Source of the DNA: DATHXC01 sp035459965 | GTDB taxonomy: Bacteria > Pseudomonadota > Gammaproteobacteria > Burkholderiales > Methylophilaceae | Direction: 5' to 3' | DNA length: 64,000 nt | Assembly (NCBI GenBank): GCA_035459965.1 | Contig: DATHXC010000005.1 | Location: forward strand, 186,001 to 250,000 | Shown: one piece after another, positions 51,406 to 60,079 of the stretch | Layout of the letters: every line of letters begins with the position of its first letter | How positions within the stretch are numbered: position 1 is the first letter of the stretch | Made by a program: the position numbers and the translations under genes | Notes under the pieces: model-generated | The model's input: only the letters and a program-made list of their open reading frames with translations | What the model was told of the DNA's origin: nothing | Database searches by the model: none

Positions 51406-53036
51406 TATTGGATTCCTTTGTTGTTAAGTGCTGCCTGTACATAAGACTTGAATAAAGGGTGGCCAGTACGCGGATTGGAAGTGAATTCCGGGTGGAATTG
51501 GCAGGCTACAAACCATGGGTGCACGGCTTTGGGAAGCTCAATCATTTCACACAAGTTCTCGGTAGGCGTACGTGCCGAAATTACCAAGCCTGCAGCTTTA
51601 AGCTGCTCCACATAATGGTTGTTAACTTCATAACGGTGGCGGTGACGCTCATTCACTTCAGTCCCATAGATAAGCGCTGCCATGGTATCGGCTACCGTAG
51701 GGCAAGGTTGTGCGCCCAGGCGCATGGTACCGCCCAGGTCTGAATCTTCGCTACGGACTTCCAGCTTGCCATCAGCATCCTGCCATTCGGTGATCAGCCC
51801 CACTAATGGATGCGGGCCATCAGGGTTGAATTCAGTACTGTTTGCATCTTTTAAATGCGCAACGTTGCGCGCGAATTCAATCACAGCTAGTTGCATGCCC
51901 AAGCAAATGCCAAGATAGGGTTTCTTATTTTCACGCGCAAACTGGATTGCAGCAATCTTGCCTTCAGTGCCGCGTTTACCGAAACCACCTGGCACCAGAA
52001 TCGCATCCATGTCTTTCAAGCCCGAAGCACCATCGCGTTCGATATCTTCCGAATCCATGTAATGAATACGTACTTTAGACTGGGTATGGATACCGGCGTG
52101 TATCAGTGCTTCAGTGAGGGATTTGTAAGACTCAGTAAGGTCTACATATTTACCCACAAAAGCGATATTCACTTCGTATTTAGGATGCGCCAGCGCATCG
52201 ACTATCTTGTTCCAGCTTGATAGGTCGGCAGCTTTAGCCAAGATGTTCAATTTATGGCAGACGATCTCGTCCAGCATCTGGTCATGCAACAAGCCAGGGA
52301 TTTCATAGATAGAGTTGGCATCGACAGCGGATATAACCGCCTCTGTTGGCACATTGGTGAATAGCGCTATTTTCCTGCGCTCGTCATCCGGCAAACTGCG
52401 GTCAGCACGGCACAACAAGATATCAGGTTGGATACCGATTTCACGCAGCTCTTTTACCGAGTGCTGTGTAGGCTTGGTTTTTAGCTCACCTGCAGTGGGT
52501 ATCCATGGCAGCAAGGTTAAATGAATATAACAGGCATTGTTGCGGCCTTCTTCAAAGCCCATCTGGCGAATGGCTTCGAGGAAAGGCAGTGATTCAATAT
52601 CGCCCACTGTGCCGCCTACTTCTACGATGGCCACATCCGCGCCTTCGGCACCGCGCTTGATATGGGTCTTGATCTCATCGGTAATATGCGGGATGACCTG
52701 GACTGTTTTACCGAGATATTCGCCGCGACGTTCTTTCTTGATCACGGTCTCGTAGATCTGGCCGGTAGTGAAGTTGTTACGCTTGCCCATACGTGCGCTG
52801 ATAAAGCGCTCATAATGGCCAAGGTCAAGATCGGTCTCGGCACCATCATCCGTGACGAATACCTCACCATGCTGGAACGGGCTCATGGTGCCTGGATCTA
52901 CGTTGATATAAGGGTCTAGCTTGAGCATGGTCACCTTGATGCCACGCGATTCGAGGATAGCGCCGAGAGATGCGGCTGCAATACCTTTACCCAGGGAAGA
53001 AACTACACCGCCGGTGACGAACACATATTTAGTCAT
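51405..53036 (-). CDS. pyrG: CTP synthase
   Basis: The start at 53036 gives 543 residues beginning MTKYVFVTGGVVSSLGKGIA; a GTG nine bases upstream is in frame but adds nothing conserved. The synthetase domain (to about 265) has the DPYINVDPGTMSPFQHGEVF block; the glutaminase domain has the nucleophilic Cys in YLGICLGMQLAVIEFARN and the His-Glu of CQFHPEFTSNP. It aminates UTP to CTP. It leads the pyrG-kdsA-eno-ftsB gene series. Confidence 0.97.
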   Translation of the reverse strand: MTKYVFVTGGVVSSLGKGIAAASLGAILESRGIKVTMLKLDPYINVDPGTMSPFQHGEVFVTDDGAETDLDLGHYERFISARMGKRNNFTTGQIYETVIKKERRGEYLGKTVQVIPHITDEIKTHIKRGAEGADVAIVEVGGTVGDIESLPFLEAIRQMGFEEGRNNACYIHLTLLPWIPTAGELKTKPTQHSVKELREIGIQPDILLCRADRSLPDDERRKIALFTNVPTEAVISAVDANSIYEIPGLLHDQMLDEIVCHKLNILAKAADLSSWNKIVDALAHPKYEVNIAFVGKYVDLTESYKSLTEALIHAGIHTQSKVRIHYMDSEDIERDGASGLKDMDAILVPGGFGKRGTEGKIAAIQFARENKKPYLGICLGMQLAVIEFARNVAHLKDANSTEFNPDGPHPLVGLITEWQDADGKLEVRSEDSDLGGTMRLGAQPCPTVADTMAALIYGTEVNERHRHRYEVNNHYVEQLKAAGLVISARTPTENLCEMIELPKAVHPWFVACQFHPEFTSNPRTGHPLFKSYVQAALNNKGIQ

Positions 53037-53182
53037 TGGGAACACTTTTTGGACATTGCGGACGGGAGATCATTTTACTGGAAACGCCCCCAAGCCACAA
53101 TTAAAGAGCTCAACTTTCGGCCCTTAAATTTCGGGGCTTGGCTTTTAAGTTTCAAATCCTGAAATTAATCAGTATTGCCCGT

Positions 53183-54184
53183 CTACTCGCCGGATTCAGC
53201 TTCATCTTCCCCATCCATAGGCAGCAGACTGTAGTTATTGATAGGCTTGAGGCGATCTGCATCTACCTGAGCCTTGAGTTTTCCCGCATCGTCAATAAAT
53301 TGCGCAACAGGCTGGTTAGCGCTCTGCCTGATAGCCGGAGGCAGCAGATGGCTCATATACAGCTCATCCCCAAGGCGGCCATCGCGCTGGTAATTATTAA
53401 GCAATATCAACCCGGAACCCAGGAATGCCAGGATCACACACAGGCTGGCGAAACGTTTGGGATGGTGCGAATTAATGGTCATCAGATGGAAAAACACCAT
53501 GCCAGCAGAAATCGCCATCATCATCAGGCTGCCATAGCGCGTGAGAAACTCGAGCGAATAGGCATAAGCGATGGTGACGCTCAATATATCCCATACATCC
53601 ATTAACAGCAGTGCGCTTGCTACGATGAACAGATGGCGGCCGAACCGGGCATGGCTGCCTATCACGCGATTAGCAAAAGACCAGCACCCGCACCAGACCA
53701 CTACTATGCTGAATATAAGGGCGGTTGCCAGCAGGTAACGCACAGCAGAGAATTTATCGGTATCAGTGATCCACACGCTAACCAGGCTCAATAAGGTAAT
53801 AATTGCGATACCCGCCAATGCTGGCGGCCAACCTTCCCAGCCATAGGCTGTGTTATCGGCGACTTCCTGCTCGACCTGGAAGTCTGCGCTACGTAGCCGC
53901 AGATTGGTATGCCCCAGCCTGATGATGCTATTGCCGTCTATTGCCGCCCGCTTTACACGCTTGCCTTGATGTACCAGCCCGTTGCGGCTGCCGGTATCGC
54001 GCATAATCACTGCACCTGTAGCATCACGCTCAATAATGGCGTGATGTGCGGCAATATAACGGTCATCCACGATCAGGTCATTGTCATAGGCACGCCCTAT
54101 GCTGACAGGCAGGTCGTTAAACGGATGGCGCGATTTTACTTCTTCATTGTGGGTCAGCAGCTCCACATAAAAGGGCGCGTTCAT
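53183..54184 (-). CDS. FHA-domain multi-pass membrane protein
   Basis: The 333-residue protein has an N-terminal forkhead-associated domain (about 8-100) with the phosphothreonine-binding motifs SIGRAYDNDLIVDD, HHAIIERD and DTGSRNGLVHQGKRV. Five or six membrane helices follow (about 120-265), then a soluble tail of about 65 residues. FHA domains read phosphorylated Ser/Thr proteins, but no Ser/Thr kinase gene is visible nearby. Its ATG overlaps the TGA of the protease gene (ATGA), so the two products are coupled. The function is unknown. Confidence 0.85.
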   Translation of the reverse strand: MNAPFYVELLTHNEEVKSRHPFNDLPVSIGRAYDNDLIVDDRYIAAHHAIIERDATGAVIMRDTGSRNGLVHQGKRVKRAAIDGNSIIRLGHTNLRLRSADFQVEQEVADNTAYGWEGWPPALAGIAIITLLSLVSVWITDTDKFSAVRYLLATALIFSIVVVWCGCWSFANRVIGSHARFGRHLFIVASALLLMDVWDILSVTIAYAYSLEFLTRYGSLMMMAISAGMVFFHLMTINSHHPKRFASLCVILAFLGSGLILLNNYQRDGRLGDELYMSHLLPPAIRQSANQPVAQFIDDAGKLKAQVDADRLKPINNYSLLPMDGEDEAESGE

Positions 54185-55632
54185 GGCTTGCCCCCCTTCA
54201 CTGCAGGGCTTGGGATCATAGGTTTGGCAGCTATTGATTTAGCCGCTGCGGGCTTACGCGCGATCGATTCCAGGAAAATGCGCGAGATACGCATGCCATT
54301 TTCGAAAGAAACGCCATTGGCATCTATGCGGCTTTGCAGATTAATGAGGCTTTTATCGGTTGTCGCCGTAAGCAGCGAAAAATTATACAAGCCCTCAAAC
54401 TTGCGGTAGGCTCGTACACATAGCACTGCGCGCATGGGCAAACCTTTGTTGGTCACAAAATGCTCGTTACACTCTGGGCCAGTGAGGTTGATATCCTTGT
54501 AGCTGCCGAAGCCCTCGTTCTTGAAAGAAGCACTCATCAGCGCAGAAAAGCGAATCGCATCCAGGTCAGTCGCCTTGGTGAATTCATGGCGTATCGCTAC
54601 ATGGCCGATCTGCAACTGGTCGGAAACATAGACTGCTGACTCCATCGCACAATCAATATTATTGAGGATGAACGGGTTATCCTGGCGGTTGTTGGAACGT
54701 CCCCAGCAGCGCATCTGGTCTGACTCACGCACCGGCACCTGATATGGGCCCAGCGCCTTGAGCGACAATGGCGTCGCCAGCACACGGTCTATCATGACAT
54801 TTTGATGGGCCAGCAATTGCTGGCCAACGATTTTCTTGAAATCTTGCAGATCTGAGCTCTGGGTAGTGCCTTTAGTCAAAGCTTCCTGTGTTTGTGTCGA
54901 GACTTTTTTCAATAAATCACGCACATATTCGACCGGCACAAGAAAACTCACCAGCTCTCCATCGAGTCGCTTGGATACATTGACCCCCGCTACCTGACCG
55001 TCTTCAGTGATATTAGGCCCGCCACTCATACCCGCGTTGATCGGCCCGGTAAACATCAACTGGTTATAAAAGCCACGCCCAATCACCCCGTTATAGGCCC
55101 CCTCGGAAATAGCAAAACCAAGATCGAGCGGATTACCGAGTGAATACAGGTACTGGCCCTGAGTCAGCTGCGGCAGCTGGCCGGAGAGATTAAAGTAGCC
55201 CGTACCCTGCCGGCCAACACTCACTATGGCAAGGTCGTGCAAGGCATCTACTGCCAGAAGCTTGACTGAGCCACGTGCCCCATTGGTATCCACATACTCG
55301 CCAAAGTAAATTTGTGGCTCCAGTGCAATTTGCGATACCACATGGTAATTAGTCACCACCAGATTGCTATTGCCAATCAGAAACCCTGAGCCTACGGAAG
55401 ACTGGGTGCGGCCATTTTTGAGAAGTACCCGGATTTGCAGTAGGTCATCACGTGCCGCCGCATATAAGGTTTGTGCCCGGGAGGAAGGGATCGGCAATGC
55501 TTTTTGATCGAGCTTTTGGCCGGGGATCGCACTGTCATTCAAGGGTGTGGCAACTGCCCGGGGTGTAGCAACGCTGGCTGCAATAGCCAACATCAGGGCC
55601 AAGTAAAAACGGTTCATACCAGTCATTTTCAT
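54181..55632 (-). CDS. Exported trypsin-like serine protease (S1C-like)
   Basis: The 483-residue protein has a signal peptide (about 6-28) and a trypsin-like domain (about 55-250). The triad is visible: His in VVTNYHVVSQ, Asp in DALHDLAIVSV and Ser in INAGMSGGPN; GMSGGP replaces the commoner GNSGGP. The remaining about 230 residues have no PDZ domain and no family I recognise, with Cys residues at about 314, 329, 396 and 410 that could form disulfides. It is translationally coupled to the FHA membrane protein downstream, which suggests a shared envelope task. Confidence 0.85.
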   Translation of the reverse strand: MKMTGMNRFYLALMLAIAASVATPRAVATPLNDSAIPGQKLDQKALPIPSSRAQTLYAAARDDLLQIRVLLKNGRTQSSVGSGFLIGNSNLVVTNYHVVSQIALEPQIYFGEYVDTNGARGSVKLLAVDALHDLAIVSVGRQGTGYFNLSGQLPQLTQGQYLYSLGNPLDLGFAISEGAYNGVIGRGFYNQLMFTGPINAGMSGGPNITEDGQVAGVNVSKRLDGELVSFLVPVEYVRDLLKKVSTQTQEALTKGTTQSSDLQDFKKIVGQQLLAHQNVMIDRVLATPLSLKALGPYQVPVRESDQMRCWGRSNNRQDNPFILNNIDCAMESAVYVSDQLQIGHVAIRHEFTKATDLDAIRFSALMSASFKNEGFGSYKDINLTGPECNEHFVTNKGLPMRAVLCVRAYRKFEGLYNFSLLTATTDKSLINLQSRIDANGVSFENGMRISRIFLESIARKPAAAKSIAAKPMIPSPAVKGGKP

Positions 55633-55801
55633 TAAGGTTATTTATTATTGTTCAATAGGCGATGTCTAGCCATTTTCAAACCGCGTTTGTAAAAACGGTC
55701 AAATATCATGTCTAAATTATAGTGGTTTAGCAGGCATAAATACTGCTAATAAAAACTTGATAATTTAGCCTAAGCTACATAGTATAGGACTACTGTCCGC
55801 A

Positions 55802-55825
55802 GTCTATTGATTTGTCTATTGATTT
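55802..55825. repeat. Perfect 12-bp tandem repeat before a diguanylate cyclase gene
   Basis: GTCTATTGATTT occurs twice without a gap (55802-55813 and 55814-55825), ending 27 bp before the start codon at 55853. It could be a regulator site or a slippage-prone stretch in the leader. Confidence 0.7.
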
Positions 55826-55852
55826 AAAAAAATCATCATAACAAAGCGTCAT

Positions 55853-57250
55853 ATGAATACTGAATCAGAAAACGCTCACAACCAAGGAAACAATCAGCAC
55901 ATGGATGCTGATTTGTTTTACCGCCAGGTTCTCAATTTTACCCCTGAGCCCTCCCTGATTGTCGACTTGCATTGCAAGGTGATCGACATTTCGGAGCACA
56001 GCCTGGCCCTGCTCGGTTATAGCAATAGTGACGCATTAATAGGCAAAAGCTTTTTTGATGCATTAGTGCCTGATGACGTCACGCGCGCCCGTGAACATTT
56101 CGCCCATATTCTCGAAGGCAAAGTAACGGGTAGCCAGGAATACGCTGCTTATCATCAGAACGATGGGGTGTTCTGGCTGGAAATTAATGGCATGGTGATA
56201 CGCGATGACCAAGGCAAATCACAAGCCGCCTTTCTGGTGTGTCGTGACATTAGCAAACGCAAGAAAACCGAGTTTGCGCTCAAGAAAAGTGAAACGCACT
56301 ACCGTACGCTCATCGAAAGTGCACGCAGTCTTATCCTGCATATGAGCCCGGACGGCCATATCCTGTTTATGAATACCTTCGCAGAAAATTTCTTTGGTTA
56401 TGCCCCTGGCGAGCTGATAGGCCAGCATGTGGTCGGGACTATCGTGCCAGAGGTTGAAAGCATGACCAACCGTGACCTGCGCCAGATGATTAAGGACATT
56501 TTTCATGACCTTAAAAACTACCGCATCAACATCAATGAAAACATATGCAAAAACGGTGACCGGGTCTGGATCGCCTGGTCTAACGGCGCTATTTTCGATG
56601 GCGAAGGCAATCTGGTAGAAGTATGTAGCGTAGGCAATGATGTCACCGAGCAACGCAATGCGCGGGAGGAGCTGGAGGCGGCGCATCATCAGCTGAAACT
56701 ACAATATGCCGAAATCCAGACCTTGCAAGCGCAGTTGCAGGAGCAGGTAACGCGTGATCCGCTCACCAACCTGTTTAACCGACGCTACCTGGACGACACC
56801 CTGGAGCGTGAATTGGCACGCTGTAATCGTGAACACCTGCCTATGGCCATCGTCATCATGGACATCGATTTTTTCAAGAAGATCAATGACAACTATGGAC
56901 ATGAAGCCGGCGATGTCGTCCTGCAGTCAACAGCCATATTGCTGCAGGAACTCACCAGAAGCGAGGATATCGTCTGCCGCTATGGGGGGGAAGAGTTCTT
57001 AGCAGTATTGCCGGGCGCATCACTGCAACATGCCATGGAAAGAGCTGAGAACTGGCGCATTGCATTTGAAGCGATTGATTTTGAATATAAAGGCCAAGTG
57101 ATCAAATGCACCTTATCTTGCGGCGTTTCGGCATTCCCCACACATGCCAATGATCCGGACATATTGATACGCATGGCCGATGATGCATTGTATGTAGCAA
57201 AAACCGGTGGTCGCAATTTGGTGCGTGCCGCGATTACCATGCAGGATTAA
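55853..57250 (+). CDS. Cytoplasmic diguanylate cyclase: PAS-PAS-GGDEF
   Basis: The 465-residue protein lacks membrane helices. Two PAS domains (about 20-140 and 145-275; VIDISEHSLALLGYSNSDAL and ILFMNTFAENFFGYAPGEL) are joined by a short coiled coil (about 278-300) to a GGDEF domain. The active site is CRYGGEEFLAVLPG with an RSED inhibitory site five residues before it. It would make cyclic-di-GMP in response to a cytoplasmic cue. The gene stands alone between the protease/FHA pair and the mtnA locus. Confidence 0.92.
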   Translation: MNTESENAHNQGNNQHMDADLFYRQVLNFTPEPSLIVDLHCKVIDISEHSLALLGYSNSDALIGKSFFDALVPDDVTRAREHFAHILEGKVTGSQEYAAYHQNDGVFWLEINGMVIRDDQGKSQAAFLVCRDISKRKKTEFALKKSETHYRTLIESARSLILHMSPDGHILFMNTFAENFFGYAPGELIGQHVVGTIVPEVESMTNRDLRQMIKDIFHDLKNYRININENICKNGDRVWIAWSNGAIFDGEGNLVEVCSVGNDVTEQRNAREELEAAHHQLKLQYAEIQTLQAQLQEQVTRDPLTNLFNRRYLDDTLERELARCNREHLPMAIVIMDIDFFKKINDNYGHEAGDVVLQSTAILLQELTRSEDIVCRYGGEEFLAVLPGASLQHAMERAENWRIAFEAIDFEYKGQVIKCTLSCGVSAFPTHANDPDILIRMADDALYVAKTGGRNLVRAAITMQD

Positions 57251-57283
57251 AGAGAAAAGCAGCTACTCAGGCAAACCTGTTCT

Positions 57284-57943
57284 TTATGCCGGTTTGGCCC
57301 ATTTGCTGTAACCCTTGAACTGCTCGAATACTTCGGCCATCTCCTGTGCATTGAGCAAATAAGGCTCACTTACCTGTAAAGCCCGCAAATACTGCTCGCA
57401 TAAGGTTTCAACTTCCACCGCCACATCCAGCGCCTGCTTAAGGTTTTCGCCAATCGCGATCATGCCGTGATTCGCCAGAAGGCAGGCGCGACGGCTCTGC
57501 AATGCGCCCAGCGCTGCATCAGACAACGCCTGTGAGCCGAACAAGGCATAAGGCGCGCAACGGACATTATCACCACCGGCCACGGCGATCATGTAATGGA
57601 ATGGCGGAATATCGCGGCGCAGGCACGCTAGTGTCGTAGCAAACATAGAATGGGTATGCACCACCGCACCCACTTCCGGCCTGGCCTGCAGGATGTCGCG
57701 ATGAAAACGCCACTCGGATGAGGGCTTGAGTTTACTGACAGAAGATTGCCCATGTGTCTGTGGACTACCATCAAAATCCATGGCGACCATATCGTGGGGA
57801 TTCATGGCCTCGATATCCATGCCCGAAGGGGTAATCAGGAAGCCATCGCCATCACGCACACTGACATTACCTGAAGTGCCACGGTTAAGGCCCAGCTCTG
57901 ACAATTTGCGTGTAGTTTCCAGCAGGGATTCCCTCATCAGCAT
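57284..57943 (-). CDS. Class II aldolase, Ald2/FucA-like (methylthioribulose-phosphate aldolase candidate)
   Basis: The 219-residue protein resembles L-fuculose-phosphate aldolase: GLNRGTSGNVSVRDGDGFLI, the catalytic Glu in KPSSEWRFHRDI, zinc ligands in VVHTHSMFATTLACL and LLANHGMIAIGENL, and HYMIAVAGGDNVRCAPYALF. Co-location with mtnA (7-bp overlap) and the FucA-like rather than MtnB-like text suggest it is the aldolase of the DHAP shunt, splitting 5-methylthioribulose-1-phosphate (or 5-deoxyribulose-1-phosphate) to DHAP and an aldehyde. AAGGAG nine bases upstream supports the start at 57943. MtnB dehydratase remains the alternative. Confidence 0.75.
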   Translation of the reverse strand: MLMRESLLETTRKLSELGLNRGTSGNVSVRDGDGFLITPSGMDIEAMNPHDMVAMDFDGSPQTHGQSSVSKLKPSSEWRFHRDILQARPEVGAVVHTHSMFATTLACLRRDIPPFHYMIAVAGGDNVRCAPYALFGSQALSDAALGALQSRRACLLANHGMIAIGENLKQALDVAVEVETLCEQYLRALQVSEPYLLNAQEMAEVFEQFKGYSKWAKPA

Positions 57944-59037
57944 GGGAACAGGCTCCTTAACTCACCTGGTGCGCATACGCCACACTCACTGATGATGCCC
58001 GTCACCAATCTGGCTGGCGTCACATCAAAAGCAGGATTTACCGCGTGGCTACCAGTCGGTAGCACATTAACCCGTGCAATCTCACCATTTGCAAGCTGAC
58101 CTTGTATCCATGCCACTTCATCAGCGCTACGCACTTCTATGGGTATCTGGCTGAGTCCATCTTCTATCGTCCAGTCTATGGTAGGCGAAGGCACTGCGGC
58201 ATAAAACGGTATCCGGTTATCAAACGCAGCCAGCGCCTTCAGGTAAGTGCCGATCTTGTTGCAGACATCACCGCGGCTGGTAACACGATCAGCACCGACA
58301 ATCACCATATCCACCCGTCCATGCTGCATGAGGTGGCCACCCGCGTTATCCGTAATCACCGTGTGCGGCACGCCGTGCTTACCCAGTTCCCATGCGGTCA
58401 GGCTGGCACCCTGGTTACGTGGCCGGGTTTCATCTACCCACACATGCACCGCAATACCAGCATCGTGCGCAGCATAGATCGGCGCCAGCGCAGTACCCCA
58501 ATCCACCGCAGCCAGCCAGCCCGCATTGCAGTGGGTCAGGATGTTGACCGGATCCTGCGCAGCTTTGGTTTTCACGATGGCCTGTATTAATCCCAGGCCC
58601 TGCTGCCCGATAGCCTGGTTGATTTTCACATCTTCGTCACAAATGGCCGCCGCCTCTTTCCAGGCAGCTAAGTTGCGTTTGGCAGGCGGCAAGGGCTGTA
58701 GACAGGCTAACATACGTTGTACCGCCCAATGCAGGTTAACCGCAGTTGGGCGACTAGCCAGTAATGCGCTGGCGGCATTGGCAAGATACTCATCGCTCTC
58801 GGCCTGGCTCTCAGAGTTATCTTCAAGCATGGCCAGCGCCATGCCATAAGCCGCCGCCGCGCCTATCAATGGTGCCCCGCGCACCTGCATGGTCTTGATG
58901 GCAGTCACCATCGTATCGAGTGTATGGATACGCACTACCGCAAAATCATGCGGCAAGCGCGTCTGGTCAATAATCTCCACCGCCTTGCAGCGGGGGTCTG
59001 GCCAGATAGTCCTGAATTGTTGCCCTGCTATATTCAT
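57937..59037 (-). CDS. mtnA: S-methyl-5-thioribose-1-phosphate isomerase
   Basis: The 366-residue protein has the family blocks MQVRGAPLIGAAAAYGMALA, the catalytic Cys in THCNAGWLAAVDWGTAL, VDETRPRNQGASLTAWEL and the catalytic Asp in VIVGADRVTSRGDVCNKIG. It isomerises methylthioribose-1-phosphate to the ribulose form in salvage of methylthioadenosine, and can act on 5-deoxyribose-1-phosphate. The conventional downstream genes mtnB, mtnC and mtnD are not in view; an aldolase-like gene follows instead. Confidence 0.94.
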   Translation of the reverse strand: MNIAGQQFRTIWPDPRCKAVEIIDQTRLPHDFAVVRIHTLDTMVTAIKTMQVRGAPLIGAAAAYGMALAMLEDNSESQAESDEYLANAASALLASRPTAVNLHWAVQRMLACLQPLPPAKRNLAAWKEAAAICDEDVKINQAIGQQGLGLIQAIVKTKAAQDPVNILTHCNAGWLAAVDWGTALAPIYAAHDAGIAVHVWVDETRPRNQGASLTAWELGKHGVPHTVITDNAGGHLMQHGRVDMVIVGADRVTSRGDVCNKIGTYLKALAAFDNRIPFYAAVPSPTIDWTIEDGLSQIPIEVRSADEVAWIQGQLANGEIARVNVLPTGSHAVNPAFDVTPARLVTGIISECGVCAPGELRSLFPC

Positions 59038-59098
59038 AATTAGTTCATTTTATAAAAAATTCACTTGCATTTTCTGCCAAGCTGAATAAGAAAAATTC

Positions 59099-59133
59099 CT
59101 ATCCACAAAATCTGTGGATAGTTTTGTGGATAG
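59099..59133. promoter_or_regulatory. Cluster of three DnaA-box-like 9-mers
   Basis: CTATCCACA occurs at 59099-59107, and its reverse complement TGTGGATAG at 59113-59121 and 59125-59133. Each differs from the TTATCCACA DnaA box at one position. The following 130 bp are very A+T-rich and end with the perfect palindrome TTAACAATTGTTAA (59257-59270), which overlaps the tatD stop. This is the gap between mtnA and tatD (59038-59266), which has no gene. Confidence 0.6.
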
Positions 59134-59266
59134 CTGTGACTTAAAAATGTAACTTAGCATTCTGTAACGACTTTTTTAAAACGCTTAATTTTTAATCTGA
59201 TATTTTTGTTAATAAAATCAATTGCTTAACGTATGTCATTGGATTGTTAACATTTTTTAACAATTG

Positions 59267-60079
59267 TTAAAGTAGCACATGAGGTGGTGTGCATAACTGC
59301 GCTATTTTTGGCAGCGATTCCCGTGCATTCTTCGTTGATATTTCAGCTACTTGCATCACTTTCAAGCCACGCAAATCTGCCAATACTTGTGCAATTGCTG
59401 GCAGTTGATCTGGCGAATTTCTGCCTTGATGTCCAATCCATTCCGGTGGAATATCAGGGGCATCCGTCTCCAGCACGATAGCATCCAAAGGCAATGTGGC
59501 AGCCAGTTCGCGGATTTTTAAGGCGCGCGAATACGTCATCGCGCCACCAAATCCCAACTTGAACCCCATATCGATGAATATCTCGGCTTGCTGTCGACTA
59601 CCATTAAACGCATGCGCAATGCCACCCCTGACCTTGATTCGGCGCAGGTGTTTAAGTATTTCATCTACAGACTTGCGTACATGCAGGATGACCGGCAGAT
59701 CAAAGCGCTGCGCCAGTTTAAGTTGCTCGGTGAAAAAGTAGGTCTGTCTTTCACGATCGTAACCCTCGACGAAGAAATCCAGGCCTATCTCGCCGATCGC
59801 CACCGGGCCTTTGGGGTCTGCTGCATGCTGGTCCAGCAGTTCGGCCAGCAACAATAAATCGGCAGGGTCAGCACCATCCACAAATAGCGGGTGGATGCCG
59901 AGTGCATAAGCGCAGTGATGATGGGTTTGTGCCAGCTGGCGCACAATATCAAAATTGGCACGGTGCACCGAGGGCACAACGATGGCGGACACTCCAGCAT
60001 TCAGGGCGGATATCACCACTGCGTCACGGTCTGCATCAAACTCGGCAGCATCCAGGTGACAGTGCGTATCGATCAGCAT
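59267..60079 (-). CDS. tatD: TatD-family metal-dependent hydrolase
   Basis: The 270-residue protein has the TatD signatures DTHCHLDAAEFD, AIGEIGLDFF, LPVILHVRKS, IAHAFNGS and VLETDAPDIPPE, which carry the divalent-metal ligands of this DNase/3'-exonuclease fold. It is probably involved in DNA repair or turnover. Its start overlaps the ribD stop (TAATG), so it is coupled to riboflavin biosynthesis only by location. The equivalent E. coli enzymes are YcfH, YjjV and TatD; which is closest is not clear. Confidence 0.9.
   Translation of the reverse strand: MLIDTHCHLDAAEFDADRDAVVISALNAGVSAIVVPSVHRANFDIVRQLAQTHHHCAYALGIHPLFVDGADPADLLLLAELLDQHAADPKGPVAIGEIGLDFFVEGYDRERQTYFFTEQLKLAQRFDLPVILHVRKSVDEILKHLRRIKVRGGIAHAFNGSRQQAEIFIDMGFKLGFGGAMTYSRALKIRELAATLPLDAIVLETDAPDIPPEWIGHQGRNSPDQLPAIAQVLADLRGLKVMQVAEISTKNARESLPKIAQLCTPPHVLL

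Noticed and set aside
55732..55747. Possible third sigma-54 promoter, AGGCATA-N4-CTGCT
   Set aside because: GG-N10-GC spacing fits but the first T of TGGC and the first T of TTGC are both missing, and no activator site was seen; too weak to claim.
59038..59266. Chromosomal replication origin
   Set aside because: DnaA-like boxes and an A+T-rich tract are present, but none of the usual origin genes is near and boxes each have a mismatch; kept only as a DnaA-site cluster.
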